Shown in pieces: positions 10,571-21,501 of a DNA stretch of 64,000 nucleotides. Position 1 is the first letter of the stretch. Each line of letters starts with the position of its first letter. This stretch comes from Emmonsiellopsis sp. PD_33 (Eukaryota; Ascomycota; Eurotiomycetes; Onygenales; Ajellomycetaceae): NCBI GenBank assembly GCA_032988165.1, contig JANTQF010000096.1, positions 1-64,000 on the forward strand, written 5' to 3'. Made by a program: the position numbers and the translations under genes. The notes below the pieces were generated by a model that saw only the letters and a program-made list of their open reading frames with translations, searched no databases and was not told the origin of the DNA.

Positions 10571-13500
10571 TCAACGCTTTGCTAAATACATGCGAGAAAT
10601 TTTTGCCTCTTCAAGGAGCTTTACCACTCCCTCATGCCCTTCTTTAGCTGCCAATGAGAGTGCAGTCTCACCATGTCTATAGATACAATCAATATTGGCA
10701 TTCTTCTCAAGTAGTAGTCTTACTACTTCCTCAGATCCCAACCAAGCTGCACGTAAGAGTGGGGTCCAATCATCAAAAGTAGCTCTGGCCTCAACATTAG
10801 CATTCTCCTCAAGTAGTAGTTTTACTACTGCATCATGCCCCTTACTTGCTGCATATAAGAGCGGGGTCCATCCAGTCCTGTTGCTTGACTCAATATTGGC
10901 ATTCTTCTCAAGTAGTAGTCTCACTACTCCCCCAAACCCTGCATCAGCTGCTAATGAGAGTGGGCTCTGGCCATTATCATTTCTAGACTCAATGTTGGCA
11001 TTCTTCTCAAGTAGTAGTCTCACTACTGCTTCATGCCCCATTTCAGCTGCCAGTGAGAGTGGGGTGTAGTTAAACCTACTCCTAGACTCAACATTCGCAT
11101 TCCTTTCAAGCAATAATTTTACCACTGTTTCATGCCCATTGCCTGCTGCTAATGAGAGTGGGGTCAAGGCATCAGGATCTCCAGACTCAATGTTGGCATT
11201 CTTCTCAAGTAGTACTTTTACTACTGCATCACATCCTCCTTCAGCTGCCCATGAGAGTGGGGTCCGGCCATAACCATCTCTAGACTCAATATTGGCATTC
11301 TTCTCAAGCAGTAGTTTCACTACTGCATCATGCCCCTTCATAGCTGCCAATAAAAGTGGGCTTGGGTAACCAATATCTGAACGCTCAATATTGGCATTCT
11401 TCTCAAGTAGTAGTTTTACTACTCTGTCATGCCCTGCTCTAGCTGCCAGTGAGAGTGGGGTGCAGTGCTCTCCATCTAGAGCCTCAATATTCACATTCTT
11501 CTCAAGCAGAGTTGATGTGGACTTTAGAAGGCCACTGGATGCTGCAAGATGCAGACCCATGAACTTGGTGACGGTTTGAAAGGCATAGGGTTGATATTTG
11601 TCCGGGTCAAATATCATACCCTGGCGACAGGCAGATACGTTCGCAGTGCTCTGGAGAAAATCCAAAATCAAACTTCCTCCCTCGATCGAAGATTTGCCGG
11701 CGTGGTACACCCAATTTTTGGCAGCGTAATTATAAAGAACATTCGAACGTGATCTCTGGTACAGTTCATCGTATGTTTTGCAGACTCCTGTTCCGAAGCA
11801 TTCAAATGACAAGTAGGTGACACAGCTTTCCGTAATGTCTGTGTGGGCATTGGGAAACCAGTGCTCCCAAGTCCGCTCGAAGTATTCCTGTGTCGTGTAA
11901 TGGACCAAACGGATGATGTTGCTTTCCTCGTCCACGGTGACCAGTCCCAAACACACCGATGCCATGTCCTCAATATGTGACATGTCCCCTTCATCAAGCT
12001 TTAACTTTCCCACCCTTATGGCTAGAGCATGTTGAAGTTCTGATATAGTAAGCGGCCTCGTCGCGCAGGTGATCCATGACAGAACCCTGATTGCCAGCTT
12101 TTCCAAACCAGACTTCTGCCCTTTGATTCTCTCCATTGCTTGTTCATACGCATCCGCCAATACCCGAGTGTGCCCTTGGCCTTGCTTCCGGAAGCCTTCC
12201 AGCGACTCTCGGATATCGTTTGTGGTTGTTTTGTCCTCAAGTAAACCAAGATAGATTGGGACCAGCAGAAACCTGCGGAAGGTTAGTCTATATTCTACTA
12301 ATTGTATTGTTGGAGAACTTACATTCCATCGACAGCTTCGGAGATTTCCTCTTTAATCTTATCCTGCAATTGACGATCCTTCTGAACGAAAGGCAGTAAC
12401 TGTTCCATATGATTTTCAAGGTATCTGACCACATCTTTGTTACTCGCACGAATCTCTAATTGTGGGCTGTCTTTGAACTGATCAACAATCTCTGGAATGT
12501 CTCTAGAGGTCGCAAAGATATTCACCCCATGCTGCCTCTGAAGTTTGAAAAGTTCTTCCAGGAATCGCCGTCGGTTGGATGCTGGGCATTCATCGAGTGC
12601 ATCAACGACAATGAAGACTCGTGAGAATGTTGCCGTCACAGAGTCGAAAACCCTCAAGATTTCGTGGAGTGTTGGTCGCGTTGTTATGTCCTTATGGCAA
12701 TCATACAGCTCTTTAACGTCCTTTGGTAGAGAAGACTGGCAAGCGGCTAGCTGTTTCAACAAACTTGCTAGCAAGTCATAGATCTCTTGCTTGTCGTGCT
12801 GCTTGAAGTTGCAGTAGATATATGCAATTCCAATTTTGAATTCCATTGCTGGATCGGCCTGAAATTTCTCTTCTAGGTGGTTGATTACAATCGAAGTAAG
12901 CATGGTTTTCCCCGCCCCAGGCATGCCTGGACAGAACAGTGTCTGCTTCTTGGTCGCCGCCCATGTCTCAAACCGTGCGCTCTCCAGAAGCCACTGGCCA
13001 GTCCCTGGTTCTCGCCTCCTACAATGATCGTTGTGCTGCGGAGCATAGTCAACCGGCGTAAGCCAACTGAGGATTTTAAAATCTTCCTCTTTATCCAACC
13101 TTGACTTCATATGAGCGACATTTGGTCGAATTTCGGATAGGGTGTCAGAAACTATATACATTGTTAGAGGCTTGCTGCTAGGTCGGCTGGAGAGGACTAA
13201 CTCTGATCAAGTATGTCTTTCACTGGGCGCTCCGTATCAACAGCACTTGGCTGTACGTATCCCAGCAGTTCCCTTGCATATGCCGCGGCCACCATTGCGG
13301 CATATTCCTGCCAATCATTATTCTTTTGCGAGTCGGCATAGTCGCAAATGCCTCGGATGACGATGCAGGGAAAGTCCATGAGTCCTGCAGCCTCCATTTC
13401 GAAACACAACACATTCCCCCCAAGCATCTTATTGATATCGTCACGAATTTCGGCCTTCTTGATTACTTCGTTACCGGATGCGATTAGACCGTAATGTATG

Positions 13501-14366
13501 CGTATCTCCCCCGGTTTCCTCTGGGCCCTATTACTCTCAACCTTCACTGTACCGTCTGTCATTTGCTTGGATCCTCGATTTATAGGAGCAAGCTCTGACC
13601 AGCCTATGAGGTACCGCAGGAGCGTCATGATGATCCCCCAGAGCATTGAAAATATGACCTGCAGTCTGCTCCGGGTGTTATATAGAGGGTCGTTAAGGGA
13701 ATCAGACCCGGTGTTATATAGAGAGTCGTTAAGGGAATCGGACCACGTGTACTTAGGTACTAGCTGTGGCCATTTCTCTTCCAAGTCTTTAAGATATTGA
13801 TATATTTTTGGTTCCTTCAACCCATGGTTGGCCACCAGTTTTGACGTTGCTGTTCGTAGTAGGGACGGGGGAGGATGCATTGCACCCGTTCGTTTAAAGC
13901 CATCCTGTTCCGCCTTGCCCATATCCCACTGGACTACCCCAGGGTACTGGTCAACAGGTGTACCGACCACAACGTCGCCGAGTCTGACTTCCGGTGGGAT
14001 ACCGCCGCCAATACCAACCAGGAGTCCGACCTTGATCGACGGAAAAGTACGAATCATCTGAGTCGCGACGGTCGCTGCTGAAACCGTGCCAATCGTTCCA
14101 ATCGGTAGGCATGCTATGACGACGTTGTGTTCCTCGATGGACCCTAAGGTATATGTGTTATGGTCACCCGATGGGGCAGAAAGGTCTGGATGTATCTGGT
14201 CTAGCATAGCCGTTGCTGCCGTCAGCTCCTTAGGGAGCGCACAAACCCACCCCACAGTGTAGGAGTTATGGGTTAAGTTCGTCGAGTCAGACTCGTCCGC
14301 TGCCTTCCTCCTCTTTCCCTCATTTGGCGAAGCCTTTTCGACGCCGATATGCCCTCTATTCGACAT
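10571..14366 (-). CDS. NLR-like receptor: PNP-NACHT-ankyrin
   Basis: Three exons on the minus strand, 14366-13202, 13151-12323 and 12272-10571, joining in frame to 1231 aa. Introns have GTTAGT and GTAAGT donors. The ATG at 14366 is the first in frame. Residues about 36-380 are a nucleoside-phosphorylase-like domain (VGWVCALPKELTAA, VGIGGGIPPEVRLGDVV, CFEMEAAGLMDFPCIVIRGI). A NACHT NTPase follows, with Walker A GMPGAGKT near 465 and Walker B VVDALDEC near 570. Residues about 904-1225 are ten ankyrin repeats. This is the architecture of fungal STAND/NLR proteins, implicated in non-self recognition and heterokaryon incompatibility. Ligand and output are unknown. The PNP domain carries an unusual insert with a 12-residue duplication and a hydrophobic stretch. 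Confidence 0.9.
10590..11540 (-). repeat. 99-bp tandem repeat array encoding ankyrin repeats
   Basis: About ten consecutive 33-codon units inside the NLR gene. Most share near-identical cores of the type VVKLLLEKNANIES, also at the nucleotide level. Variation is concentrated in the 6-8 residues after the core and at the loop tips (for example RSDIGYP, SGDPDAL, SRSRFNY). Such recent homogenisation is typical of fungal incompatibility NLRs, where repeat number and the exposed residues change quickly. Confidence 0.85.
13675..13746 (-). repeat. Two 36-bp tandem copies inside the PNP domain
   Basis: Two adjacent 36-bp copies with few differences, encoding SDSLND(S/P)LYNT(G/R) twice. The period is a multiple of three, so the NLR reading frame is kept. 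It sits in the loop between the conserved PNP halves. Confidence 0.85.
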
Positions 14367-15947
14367 CTTCAAATCCCCTTAGGATGGAGGGATATATCGT
14401 AAAATGGGTTTTCTCGGAGAGCCGGTGTTAACCACTCTCCCAAGATCAGTCGTCCGTGGGCAGAGGAGGTGTCTGTCGACTAAACAATGAAGATATGATG
14501 TACTGGTTTGGTGGGAAAGCGTCTGTCTTGGGCGGATAGGGGCATTTGATCAGCAAGGCTTAGGATGAGAGGAGAATGGTGGCATCGTAGGACTCTTTTA
14601 ATGGATGGCTAGCGGCACGGCCTGCCATCACATCCGCCCGGCAGAGTCTTGCGGGAAGCCGTGCATGGGTGCAGAGTGAACACGAGGCTAATTGGTCGCG
14701 ATTTCTGCCGTTCAACTTGGATCAAATCTGCCAAGTCACCTCAGCGCATCTGCCACGTCAAACCTTGCAAGTTGCCTGCAAGAAATCACAAATGTAACCA
14801 GCAAGGCGTCAAGTGTCAGTGGATGCCAGATGGACGCTGTTCCGCTAAGAACTGAGGAGAGGCATTCGAGTTTTTGCCCAGCACCCCCTGGTCAATCAAT
14901 TTTGATCTTTGCCAATGAATTCTCGAACCGCCAGCAATGAGAACTCGATTTGGACGTGCACCAGGGCTTTCAGTTTACGACGAAAGTGGTAGGGGGACCG
15001 CACCATTTCGAGGATCCTGGCGGCTCTCCAGACTGCCCTCGTCTTGTGATGCATCTTCATTGCACATACCCCCCGTCAGCAGGTTTTGACGAAAATAACG
15101 TGTTGTTTTTATTGGAGCTTCAAGTGGCCAATGCACCATGTTTCTTTCTTTCTGGAGAAAAATTTTGGTCAATCAGCGCTTGCACTCACTAGTCTGTCCT
15201 GCCAGCGCTTATCTGGGCGAAACGACTGGACGAGGGGAATGGATGCATACTATCTGCAAAGCCACGGAAGGTGACAGGGTCGGGCTTAAAAGAGGGGGAG
15301 TTGAGAACGAGGTGGTATGTTCCAGGGAACCATGCTGTGCCTCATTAGTGAAACAAGACCAATAGCAAGAAGACCCGATAGGAGGGAATACCCCCCCGAA
15401 CAGTGCTTGAAGGAAGCCAGACACAACCAAGGATAAAGTGTCTCCCCTTTGCACAGTCCTGCAACATTCTCTCGATCTTCCCACCGCCGCTGGGTTCCAC
15501 GCCGAGTTTCATAGCTTTAGGCATCCAAGTCTGCCATGTCCCCTCGCTAGGCCGGGGGGTTGCGAGGCGTCATCCATGTCACGACCCCAATGACAGGAGG
15601 GAATGCCAGGGCCGTAGTTATGTTGGGCAGCACCAGAGTCCTTATTAGCACAATTGCAGCAGAGCGGATGAAGGTGGAGTGGGAAGAAATCCAAAAGGAA
15701 GTTGATGGTGATGTGGCCTGGCCGATCAGATAAGATAAGATAAGATAAGATCGGGCTTATCTCATCTCCTCCGCTTCCCCGCCTCGTATCAACATCAACT
15801 TCAACATCAACATCATCTCAATCCCAACTTCAATATTACCAGCTGCAGATATCCTCAGATACTGCGCCGCAAATTAGCAGCAGCCAATTACCAGATACCC
15901 CCCACCCACCCGCTCACCAACCCCCCATCCCCATCACCACTCCCAAA
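14367..15947. promoter_or_regulatory. Divergent promoter region, NLR and dioxygenase
   Basis: About 1.6 kb between two divergently transcribed genes. Open frames at 14649-15648 are short, lie in several frames and match no domain I recognise. The 3' part carries a GATA-site cluster (separate entry) and a CT/CAA-rich leader from about 15765 to the dioxygenase ATG. Confidence 0.5.
15725..15762. promoter_or_regulatory. GATA-factor site cluster with SreA-type site
   Basis: Four head-to-tail GATAA words (15729-15748) are followed by an inverted TTATC (15757-15761), about 190 bases before the dioxygenase ATG. The first site reads ATCAGATAA (15725-15733), matching ATCWGATAA, the consensus described for the iron repressor SreA in Aspergillus. 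All the copies also match the HGATAR core of the nitrogen regulator AreA. Which factor binds is not decided by sequence. The cluster could also be partly a pentanucleotide microsatellite. Confidence 0.5.
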
Positions 15948-16922
15948 ATGCCCTCCCCACCCCCCTCAATCCTAACCCCATCCCAACGCGCCTCTTTCCA
16001 CAAGAACGGCTACCTCGTCATCCCAAACTACCTCTCCCAAGAAAACCTATCCGCCCTCCTCTCTGAAACCCACCATCTCCTCGACGACTTCGACCTATCC
16101 ACCCACCCCCTCACCCGCTTCACAACCGGCGACTCCCCAAGCGACCCCACCCACGTCGGAGACGACTACTTCCTAACCTCTGGCGACAAAATCCGCTTCT
16201 TCTTCGAACCCGACGCCTTCCAACCCCCAGACCCAGCTCACCCAAACAACCCCCCCACCCTCACCCGCGCCAAACACCTCGCCATAAACAAAATCGGCCA
16301 CAGCCTGCACACCCTCTCCCCCGCCTTCTCCGACATCACACTGAGTCCGCGCAACGCGGCAATAGCCCGCGATCTCAACTTCAAGGACCCGCGCGTCCTG
16401 CAGAGCATGGTAATCTGCAAGCAGCCGGGCATCGGCGCGGCGGTGCCCCCGCATAAAGATTCGGAGTTTCTGTATACAGACCCGCCCAGTGCTGTGGGGT
16501 GGTGGATTGCGTTGCAGGATGCCGGGAAGGGGAATGGGGGGTTGGGGATGTGGAAGGGGAGTCATCGGCGGGGTTATGTTAAGAGGAGGTTCGTGAGGGC
16601 GGAGGGGGAGGACGGGACGGAGTTTATTCCCTGGGATGGGACGGGGTTGGCGAGCGAGTTGCAAGAGGGTGATGACGGGAAGGGGGAGGTGTATACACCC
16701 CGTGATGAGGATTTTGAATTGCTGGATGTGAAGGCGGGCGATTTGGTGCTTATTCATGGGAATGTGTTGCATAAGAGTGAGAGGAATACGAGTGGGCAGA
16801 GTAGGTTTGCGTATACGTTTCATGTTATTGAGGGGGCGAAGGGGTGGGAGTATGATGGGCGGAATTGGTTGCAGCCAACGGGGGAGGAGGGGTTTACGAG
16901 GTTGTTTAAAGGAGACTATTGA
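15948..16922 (+). CDS. Phytanoyl-CoA dioxygenase (PhyH) family enzyme
   Basis: Intronless, 324 aa. It resembles the Fe(II)/2-oxoglutarate oxygenases of the PhyH/PHYHD1 family: FHKNGYLVIPNYLS at the N-terminus, the iron-binding HxD pair in PPHKDSEF near residue 169, GWWIALQDA, and the distal HGNVLHKSERN with SRFAYTFH, supplying the second His and the 2-oxoglutarate-binding Arg. All three iron ligands appear present, so it should be catalytically competent. No obvious peroxisomal C-terminal signal (it ends FKGDY), so peroxisomal phytanic acid oxidation is not supported. The substrate is unknown. Codons shift from C-rich in the 5' half to G-rich in the 3' half. It converges on UTP15. Confidence 0.85.
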   Translation: MPSPPPSILTPSQRASFHKNGYLVIPNYLSQENLSALLSETHHLLDDFDLSTHPLTRFTTGDSPSDPTHVGDDYFLTSGDKIRFFFEPDAFQPPDPAHPNNPPTLTRAKHLAINKIGHSLHTLSPAFSDITLSPRNAAIARDLNFKDPRVLQSMVICKQPGIGAAVPPHKDSEFLYTDPPSAVGWWIALQDAGKGNGGLGMWKGSHRRGYVKRRFVRAEGEDGTEFIPWDGTGLASELQEGDDGKGEVYTPRDEDFELLDVKAGDLVLIHGNVLHKSERNTSGQSRFAYTFHVIEGAKGWEYDGRNWLQPTGEEGFTRLFKGDY

Positions 16923-17147
16923 ATTGTTTTTTTCTTTTTTATATATATACTGGATAGTTAGTTTGTTAATCTGTAAATAACCAATAATGGTATTTCTAAA
17001 CTTCTATTAACTCACAGGGGCTTTTATCTCTTTTCCAGTAACTATCGCTAAGTTAAATAAGACAAAATAAAGGATCCAAACTCCAAACACCTCCCGGCTC
17101 TCCAATATGCCTGAGTAAACAAAACAAATATAAAAGCCACAGAATAT

Positions 17148-18776
17148 CTACGAAACCATCAACATCTCCAACATCCCCCTCGTAACCCACGCCTGCTGCG
17201 CCCGATCCACCTCCTCCCTAACCCTCCCATGCAACCTCTCCACCAACCGATCAACAACAACCGACTGTCCCAAATGCCCCGAATAAATATCCAACACATT
17301 CATCGCAACCTCCACACAAAGCTCCACAACCCTCGGATCCGTAATCGAAGCATACACCCACTTCAACACAGGCTGCAGACTAACCTCATCCCTCCCCGCC
17401 AGCGCCGCGCGCAGCGCAGCACGATGCCGCAGCGCCGTGAGCAGTGTGAGAGTCGACATCTTGTCCTTGCTAGCTAGGACGCGGTCGAGTGCCGATGCGT
17501 AGCGGCCCTTGCGCAGGTCGAGTTCCCAGGCTGCTTCCTTCTTTCGCTTCCTGGCTGCGGAGTCCTGTGCGTCGATGACGATGTCCGCGCCCTCGCCTAG
17601 GAAATCCATGCCGCGGAATCTCTTCTCGTACCCCTTTCCGCGGGCTTTCTTGGCCTTGGTTCGCTTGTCGTGTTCCTCGAGTTTGCCTTCAAGCAGGGCT
17701 TGCATTTCCCTTTGCCGCTCGCGTTCGCGCACTTTTTGTTCACCGGATAGTCTCGTGCGGATGGACAGGAGGCCCGACTGCATGCCGACGGCAATATGTT
17801 TATCCTCGCGCTCTGTGCCCGTCGTGATGACGCCAAGCGAGAGGATGGGCGAGGGATACTTGGAGCCGCCAACGACATTCCACCCCGTCGTCTCGAAGAC
17901 TTTCATATGCCCATCCAACGCGCCCGACACCACGCGCCCACCATTCGACGCAAGCGACAGCGCCGTGACGGTCTTCTGGTGGCTCTTGATCAAATGCAGC
18001 GGCTTCCCCGCCACCACATCCAACACGGCAATCTGATTATCCGCCGCAGCCAGCACCGTCGTGCCGGCCGGCATGGGCAGCACGCTCTCCACCGGCCCAC
18101 CCATCTTAAACGTCATCACCGCCCGGCCCTCCGCGCGCGTATCCCACAGCCGCACCGTCCGGTCATAACTGCCCGAGTACACAATATTCCCCGCCTGCGC
18201 GCCGGGCATGAACCCACCGCAGCGCACGTAATCCGCATGTCCGCCGAAAGTGCGCACGCTGTGCTGGCTGGGGAGATCCCAGATGCGCACCGTGCGGTCG
18301 TCGCTGGCGGAGAGCAGCGCGGTCGGGTCGCCGGGGGAGAACCGCGCGACCCAGACGGGCTGCTTGTGTTCCTTCCAGGTTTTCAGGATGGCGCGGGAGC
18401 CGACGTCGAAGACTTGTAGGGTTCCTGAGTCGTCGCCGGCGACGAGGATGCGGCCGTCGGGGCGCACCTCGGCGGTGCGGGCGATGTCATCGAAGCGGGT
18501 GAGGGTTTTGAGAAGCTTGCGGGTGCGGATTGAGTAGAGTTGTACGCGGGCGCCGGTGGTGACGGTGAAGATGTCGGGGGTGCCTGTGGAGGACGAGAAG
18601 GAGGAGGTGGAGGAGGGGGCGGAGGGTTGGGAGATGTTGTTTATGGGGCTGTTGGAGGGGGAGGGGATGAGGAGGGGGTTCTTGAAGCTGCGCCAGTATT
18701 GCTGCTCCGGTGTCAGGCTGGTGGAGGGGGCGGAGGGGAGTTTGAGCTGCGGGAGAGGGAGGACGGGGGCGGCCAT
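17148..18776 (-). CDS. UTP15: U3 snoRNA-associated protein UTP15
   Basis: Intronless, 542 aa, near the usual length for fungal UTP15. WD40 repeats cover residues about 55-335 (KEHKQPVWVARFSPGDPTAL, DDRTVRIWDLPSQHSVRTFG, GSYDRTVRLWDTR). A basic linker with KRTKAKKARGKGYEKRFRG follows, then the helical UTP15 C-terminal domain from about 400 (LRKGRYASALDRVLASK and ALRHRAALRAALAGRDE). In yeast Utp15 is part of the UTP-A/t-UTP subcomplex of the SSU processome in the nucleolus, needed for rDNA transcription and 18S rRNA processing. A serine-rich insert at residues 40-65 is typical of filamentous fungi. The assignment is firm. Confidence 0.92.
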   Translation of the reverse strand: MAAPVLPLPQLKLPSAPSTSLTPEQQYWRSFKNPLLIPSPSNSPINNISQPSAPSSTSSFSSSTGTPDIFTVTTGARVQLYSIRTRKLLKTLTRFDDIARTAEVRPDGRILVAGDDSGTLQVFDVGSRAILKTWKEHKQPVWVARFSPGDPTALLSASDDRTVRIWDLPSQHSVRTFGGHADYVRCGGFMPGAQAGNIVYSGSYDRTVRLWDTRAEGRAVMTFKMGGPVESVLPMPAGTTVLAAADNQIAVLDVVAGKPLHLIKSHQKTVTALSLASNGGRVVSGALDGHMKVFETTGWNVVGGSKYPSPILSLGVITTGTEREDKHIAVGMQSGLLSIRTRLSGEQKVRERERQREMQALLEGKLEEHDKRTKAKKARGKGYEKRFRGMDFLGEGADIVIDAQDSAARKRKKEAAWELDLRKGRYASALDRVLASKDKMSTLTLLTALRHRAALRAALAGRDEVSLQPVLKWVYASITDPRVVELCVEVAMNVLDIYSGHLGQSVVVDRLVERLHGRVREEVDRAQQAWVTRGMLEMLMVS

Positions 18777-19271
18777 TGTTGCGGTGGTGGTGTTGATAGG
18801 GTGTTTTTTTGTTCGGGATGGGGAATTGTTATGGCTTCGTATTGATCATGGCGGCATGGAGCTTCCCGAATGCAGCCAGTGAGCGTAGATGGGGTATCGA
18901 ATGCGAATCCGGGATGGAGATGTTGTTGTCGTCGGCGTCTTTCGTTCTTGAAGCTTTTTGGATGCGGAAAAATAATTTTTGTGCGGGTCAATGTTGTTCC
19001 GGGCCGAGATGCCGCGCCGTCTCAGGGGGTGGACAGCGGGAAAAAACTATGATAAGTTACTTCCTGGAGGGTTTGGGATTATAATTGATATATAGAGTTA
19101 AATGGTTGGTAAGTAGGTATTTCTTATCCTAATGACTCTCGTTGAAGTGACCCCGAAATCCATAATGCAGTCGCTAGATGCCGTAAAATGTGAAGCAGAC
19201 AGGTATCCCAAAAACATAGGTAAATATCAGGCCGTCAAAATCCAAAATACTTGATCTCCTTCAGTATTCGA
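18777..19271. other. Intergenic, UTP15 promoter
   Basis: About 500 bases between the UTP15 start and the end of the molybdate transporter gene on the same strand. No coding potential beyond shadow frames. It must hold the UTP15 promoter and the transporter 3' end. Confidence 0.5.
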
Positions 19272-20579
19272 CTACGCACGTCTTCCCAGTGGAAGCCTGA
19301 TCCTCCCCTGCGAACATCTCTCCCGAATATCCTCAACCAAAGCCGGAAGTTGATAAGTCCAATGACACACCATGCCCGCCAAAAACCCAATCCCATCATT
19401 CTTAAACGCAACCAGCAATCCCACCGTAACCATCATGACCGTCCACCGCCTCTTCTTCTCCTCATCGCTCAAACTCCCCGACTGCCGCGGCCCATCAGGA
19501 TGTTTCGCCAGATCCCACGCGCGGGATGTATTAAGGCTCTCACCAACCCCTGCCAGCTCCAATCCCGCAGCGATAACCATCACGCCCAGGAAAGCAGTCG
19601 GGAACCGCTTGAGCAGTCCGACTAGCGTGTTACCAAAAAATAGACCAACGATCAGCTTGAAAAGTCCTAGGAGGATGATGCTTGCTCCGGAGCGAGCGCC
19701 AAATCGATACTGTGCCGCTAGTCCACCGGACCCGTGGCAGACGGGCATTGCGCCGAACCAGCAGCCGAGCAGGTTCATGCCAGCCACGCTGAGGCCGATG
19801 GAGGTGATCGAAGGGGATTCGACGGAGGGCAATAGATCGCCCGCGAGATATACAACGGCGATTATCGAGTTTAGTGTGGTTAGGGGTATCTGGCCGATGC
19901 CGGCGTCGATTATTCCCACTTTCCAATCAGATCCCGCTGGGACCACGATGCCCGGGTGCCAGATGCCGAAGGAGGGGAGGCCCGCGTGTGAGGTGGCCAG
20001 GAGGATAAAAGCAAAGACTAGGCCTAGAATGAACACCAAAAGACCATACGGCGCGCGTTGGTAGATGCCTGAAAGAGAGAGTGCGAGGAAGGCAGCAATC
20101 ATCCAGATGTAATTGTCTCCCCATGACGGGCCTGTCCACGACAGCGACGAGCGTAGAGTAGTTCCAGCAGAGATCACCAGCGACAGGCCAGCGCCCACCT
20201 GGATCCCCTTGACGACGGGAATCGGCACCACGCGCGATAACCAGCTCAGCAGGCCGGTGATGCTGAACACGAGGATGCAGGCGCCGACAAAGATGCCTGC
20301 GGCAGCGAGTTCTCCGGGCGAGAAGTTCTTGGCAATGGCTACTGCGGCGATGGCTTTCATGGGCTGCACGGGGAGCGGGATGCCGAAGAACATGCCGGTG
20401 AGGATGTTGTAGAGGCCGGAGAAGATCAGGGTGCTGGGCAGGGAGATGGAGTTGTTGACGGTCAGGGCGATGACTATGGGCAGGAAGGTGCCCAGGTCGC
20501 CCACAGCGCCGGAGATCTCGGCCAGGGCATGGCGGCGCAGAGTGCGGAGGTTGTAGTCGGTGTGTTTGGGGAGATGCAT
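19272..20579 (-). CDS. MOT1-type molybdate transporter
   Basis: Intronless, 435 aa, multi-pass membrane protein with roughly ten hydrophobic segments. It carries the two signature motifs of the MOT1 branch of the SulP family: AEISGAVGDLGTFLPIVIAL near residue 20 and GIPLPVQPMKAIAAVAIAK near residue 70. A third conserved block, PVCHGSGGLAAQYRFGARSG, lies near 290. It lacks the C-terminal STAS domain of true sulfate permeases, as MOT1 proteins do. Plant and algal MOT1 proteins import molybdate for the molybdenum cofactor used by nitrate reductase. Membrane location and exact substrate are inferred from the family. Confidence 0.85.
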   Translation of the reverse strand: MHLPKHTDYNLRTLRRHALAEISGAVGDLGTFLPIVIALTVNNSISLPSTLIFSGLYNILTGMFFGIPLPVQPMKAIAAVAIAKNFSPGELAAAGIFVGACILVFSITGLLSWLSRVVPIPVVKGIQVGAGLSLVISAGTTLRSSLSWTGPSWGDNYIWMIAAFLALSLSGIYQRAPYGLLVFILGLVFAFILLATSHAGLPSFGIWHPGIVVPAGSDWKVGIIDAGIGQIPLTTLNSIIAVVYLAGDLLPSVESPSITSIGLSVAGMNLLGCWFGAMPVCHGSGGLAAQYRFGARSGASIILLGLFKLIVGLFFGNTLVGLLKRFPTAFLGVMVIAAGLELAGVGESLNTSRAWDLAKHPDGPRQSGSLSDEEKKRRWTVMMVTVGLLVAFKNDGIGFLAGMVCHWTYQLPALVEDIRERCSQGRIRLPLGRRA

Positions 20580-21501
20580 GGTGTCTACTAATCTATGGTG
20601 GGGGGGTGTTTAGGTAGACACAGGCTGGCTGCGATGGAGATAGACGATGGAGACGACTAGACAGAGCATGAAGCAGACTGCGTACAATGGCTTCTCCTTC
20701 TGCTGTCTCAGGCAGCCCGTGTCAGTGGTGCAACGTAGACGTCTCTGCTTGGCTGAAGTTGATGTTTGTGGTCCGATATCAAACCGGTTTGGCTTCGGCT
20801 ATCTGCTTCGGCTATTGGCTGCTTAGTCAGCCCGACATACCGAACGGCAACCTCCATCCTCATCTTGAATTCCAACGTCTGTCCTGGCTGAGATGTCAAT
20901 GTTTGGGTGGGAATCCGGTATTTAAGCCCGGTCTTCAGCATATGTTTGCCTTGCTCCCGAGACATCCCATCTCTTCTGTTTCTACATTACGGGATACTTC
21001 TACTGCTGCTACTTGACTGATCTATTCTTCTTTATTCCCACGAGAGACAGCGGAATGGCACATTACGAGTCAATTTAATCTCGATCCCCTGATCCCATCC
21101 CGCCTATTGCCCGAAATGAATTTGAAAATGAACACCATGCCGTGTGACTGCGTGCCGCATCCAGCCAGATCAAACAAAGCCAGCGCTTGCAATCTCTATC
21201 TCTCTTTCAGTCGCGCTTCCGTCGCTAATGGAAGCCGTGCGCATTCTCCGACATTCCCTGACAAGGCTCTAAAACGGCCCGTTCTTTATCTGCTGAATAT
21301 TCCACGTTGACCATGCGGGTTCTCGGCATGGCGCATGGATCTTGTTACCCTAGATTTCTATATGATGCTATTTTGAACCTATAAGTTTGCTACTTATAGC
21401 GCTCTCCTATCCGCAGACATGTATATCATACTGGAGAAGTCATCAGCTTAAACCCTCCTCCCCTTTATTCCCAACGCCCAGCATCCCAACCCCCACGGAA
21501 A
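20580..21501. promoter_or_regulatory. Divergent promoter, transporter and hydrolase
   Basis: About 920 bases between two divergently transcribed genes. Frames at 20687-21016 and 21107-21310 have no recognisable domain. I see no RNA gene. Confidence 0.45.

Noticed and set aside
10695..11069. Plus-strand frame of 124 codons opposite the ankyrin repeats
   Set aside because: Antisense shadow of the 99-bp repeat array; its serine runs mirror the leucine-rich ankyrin helices.
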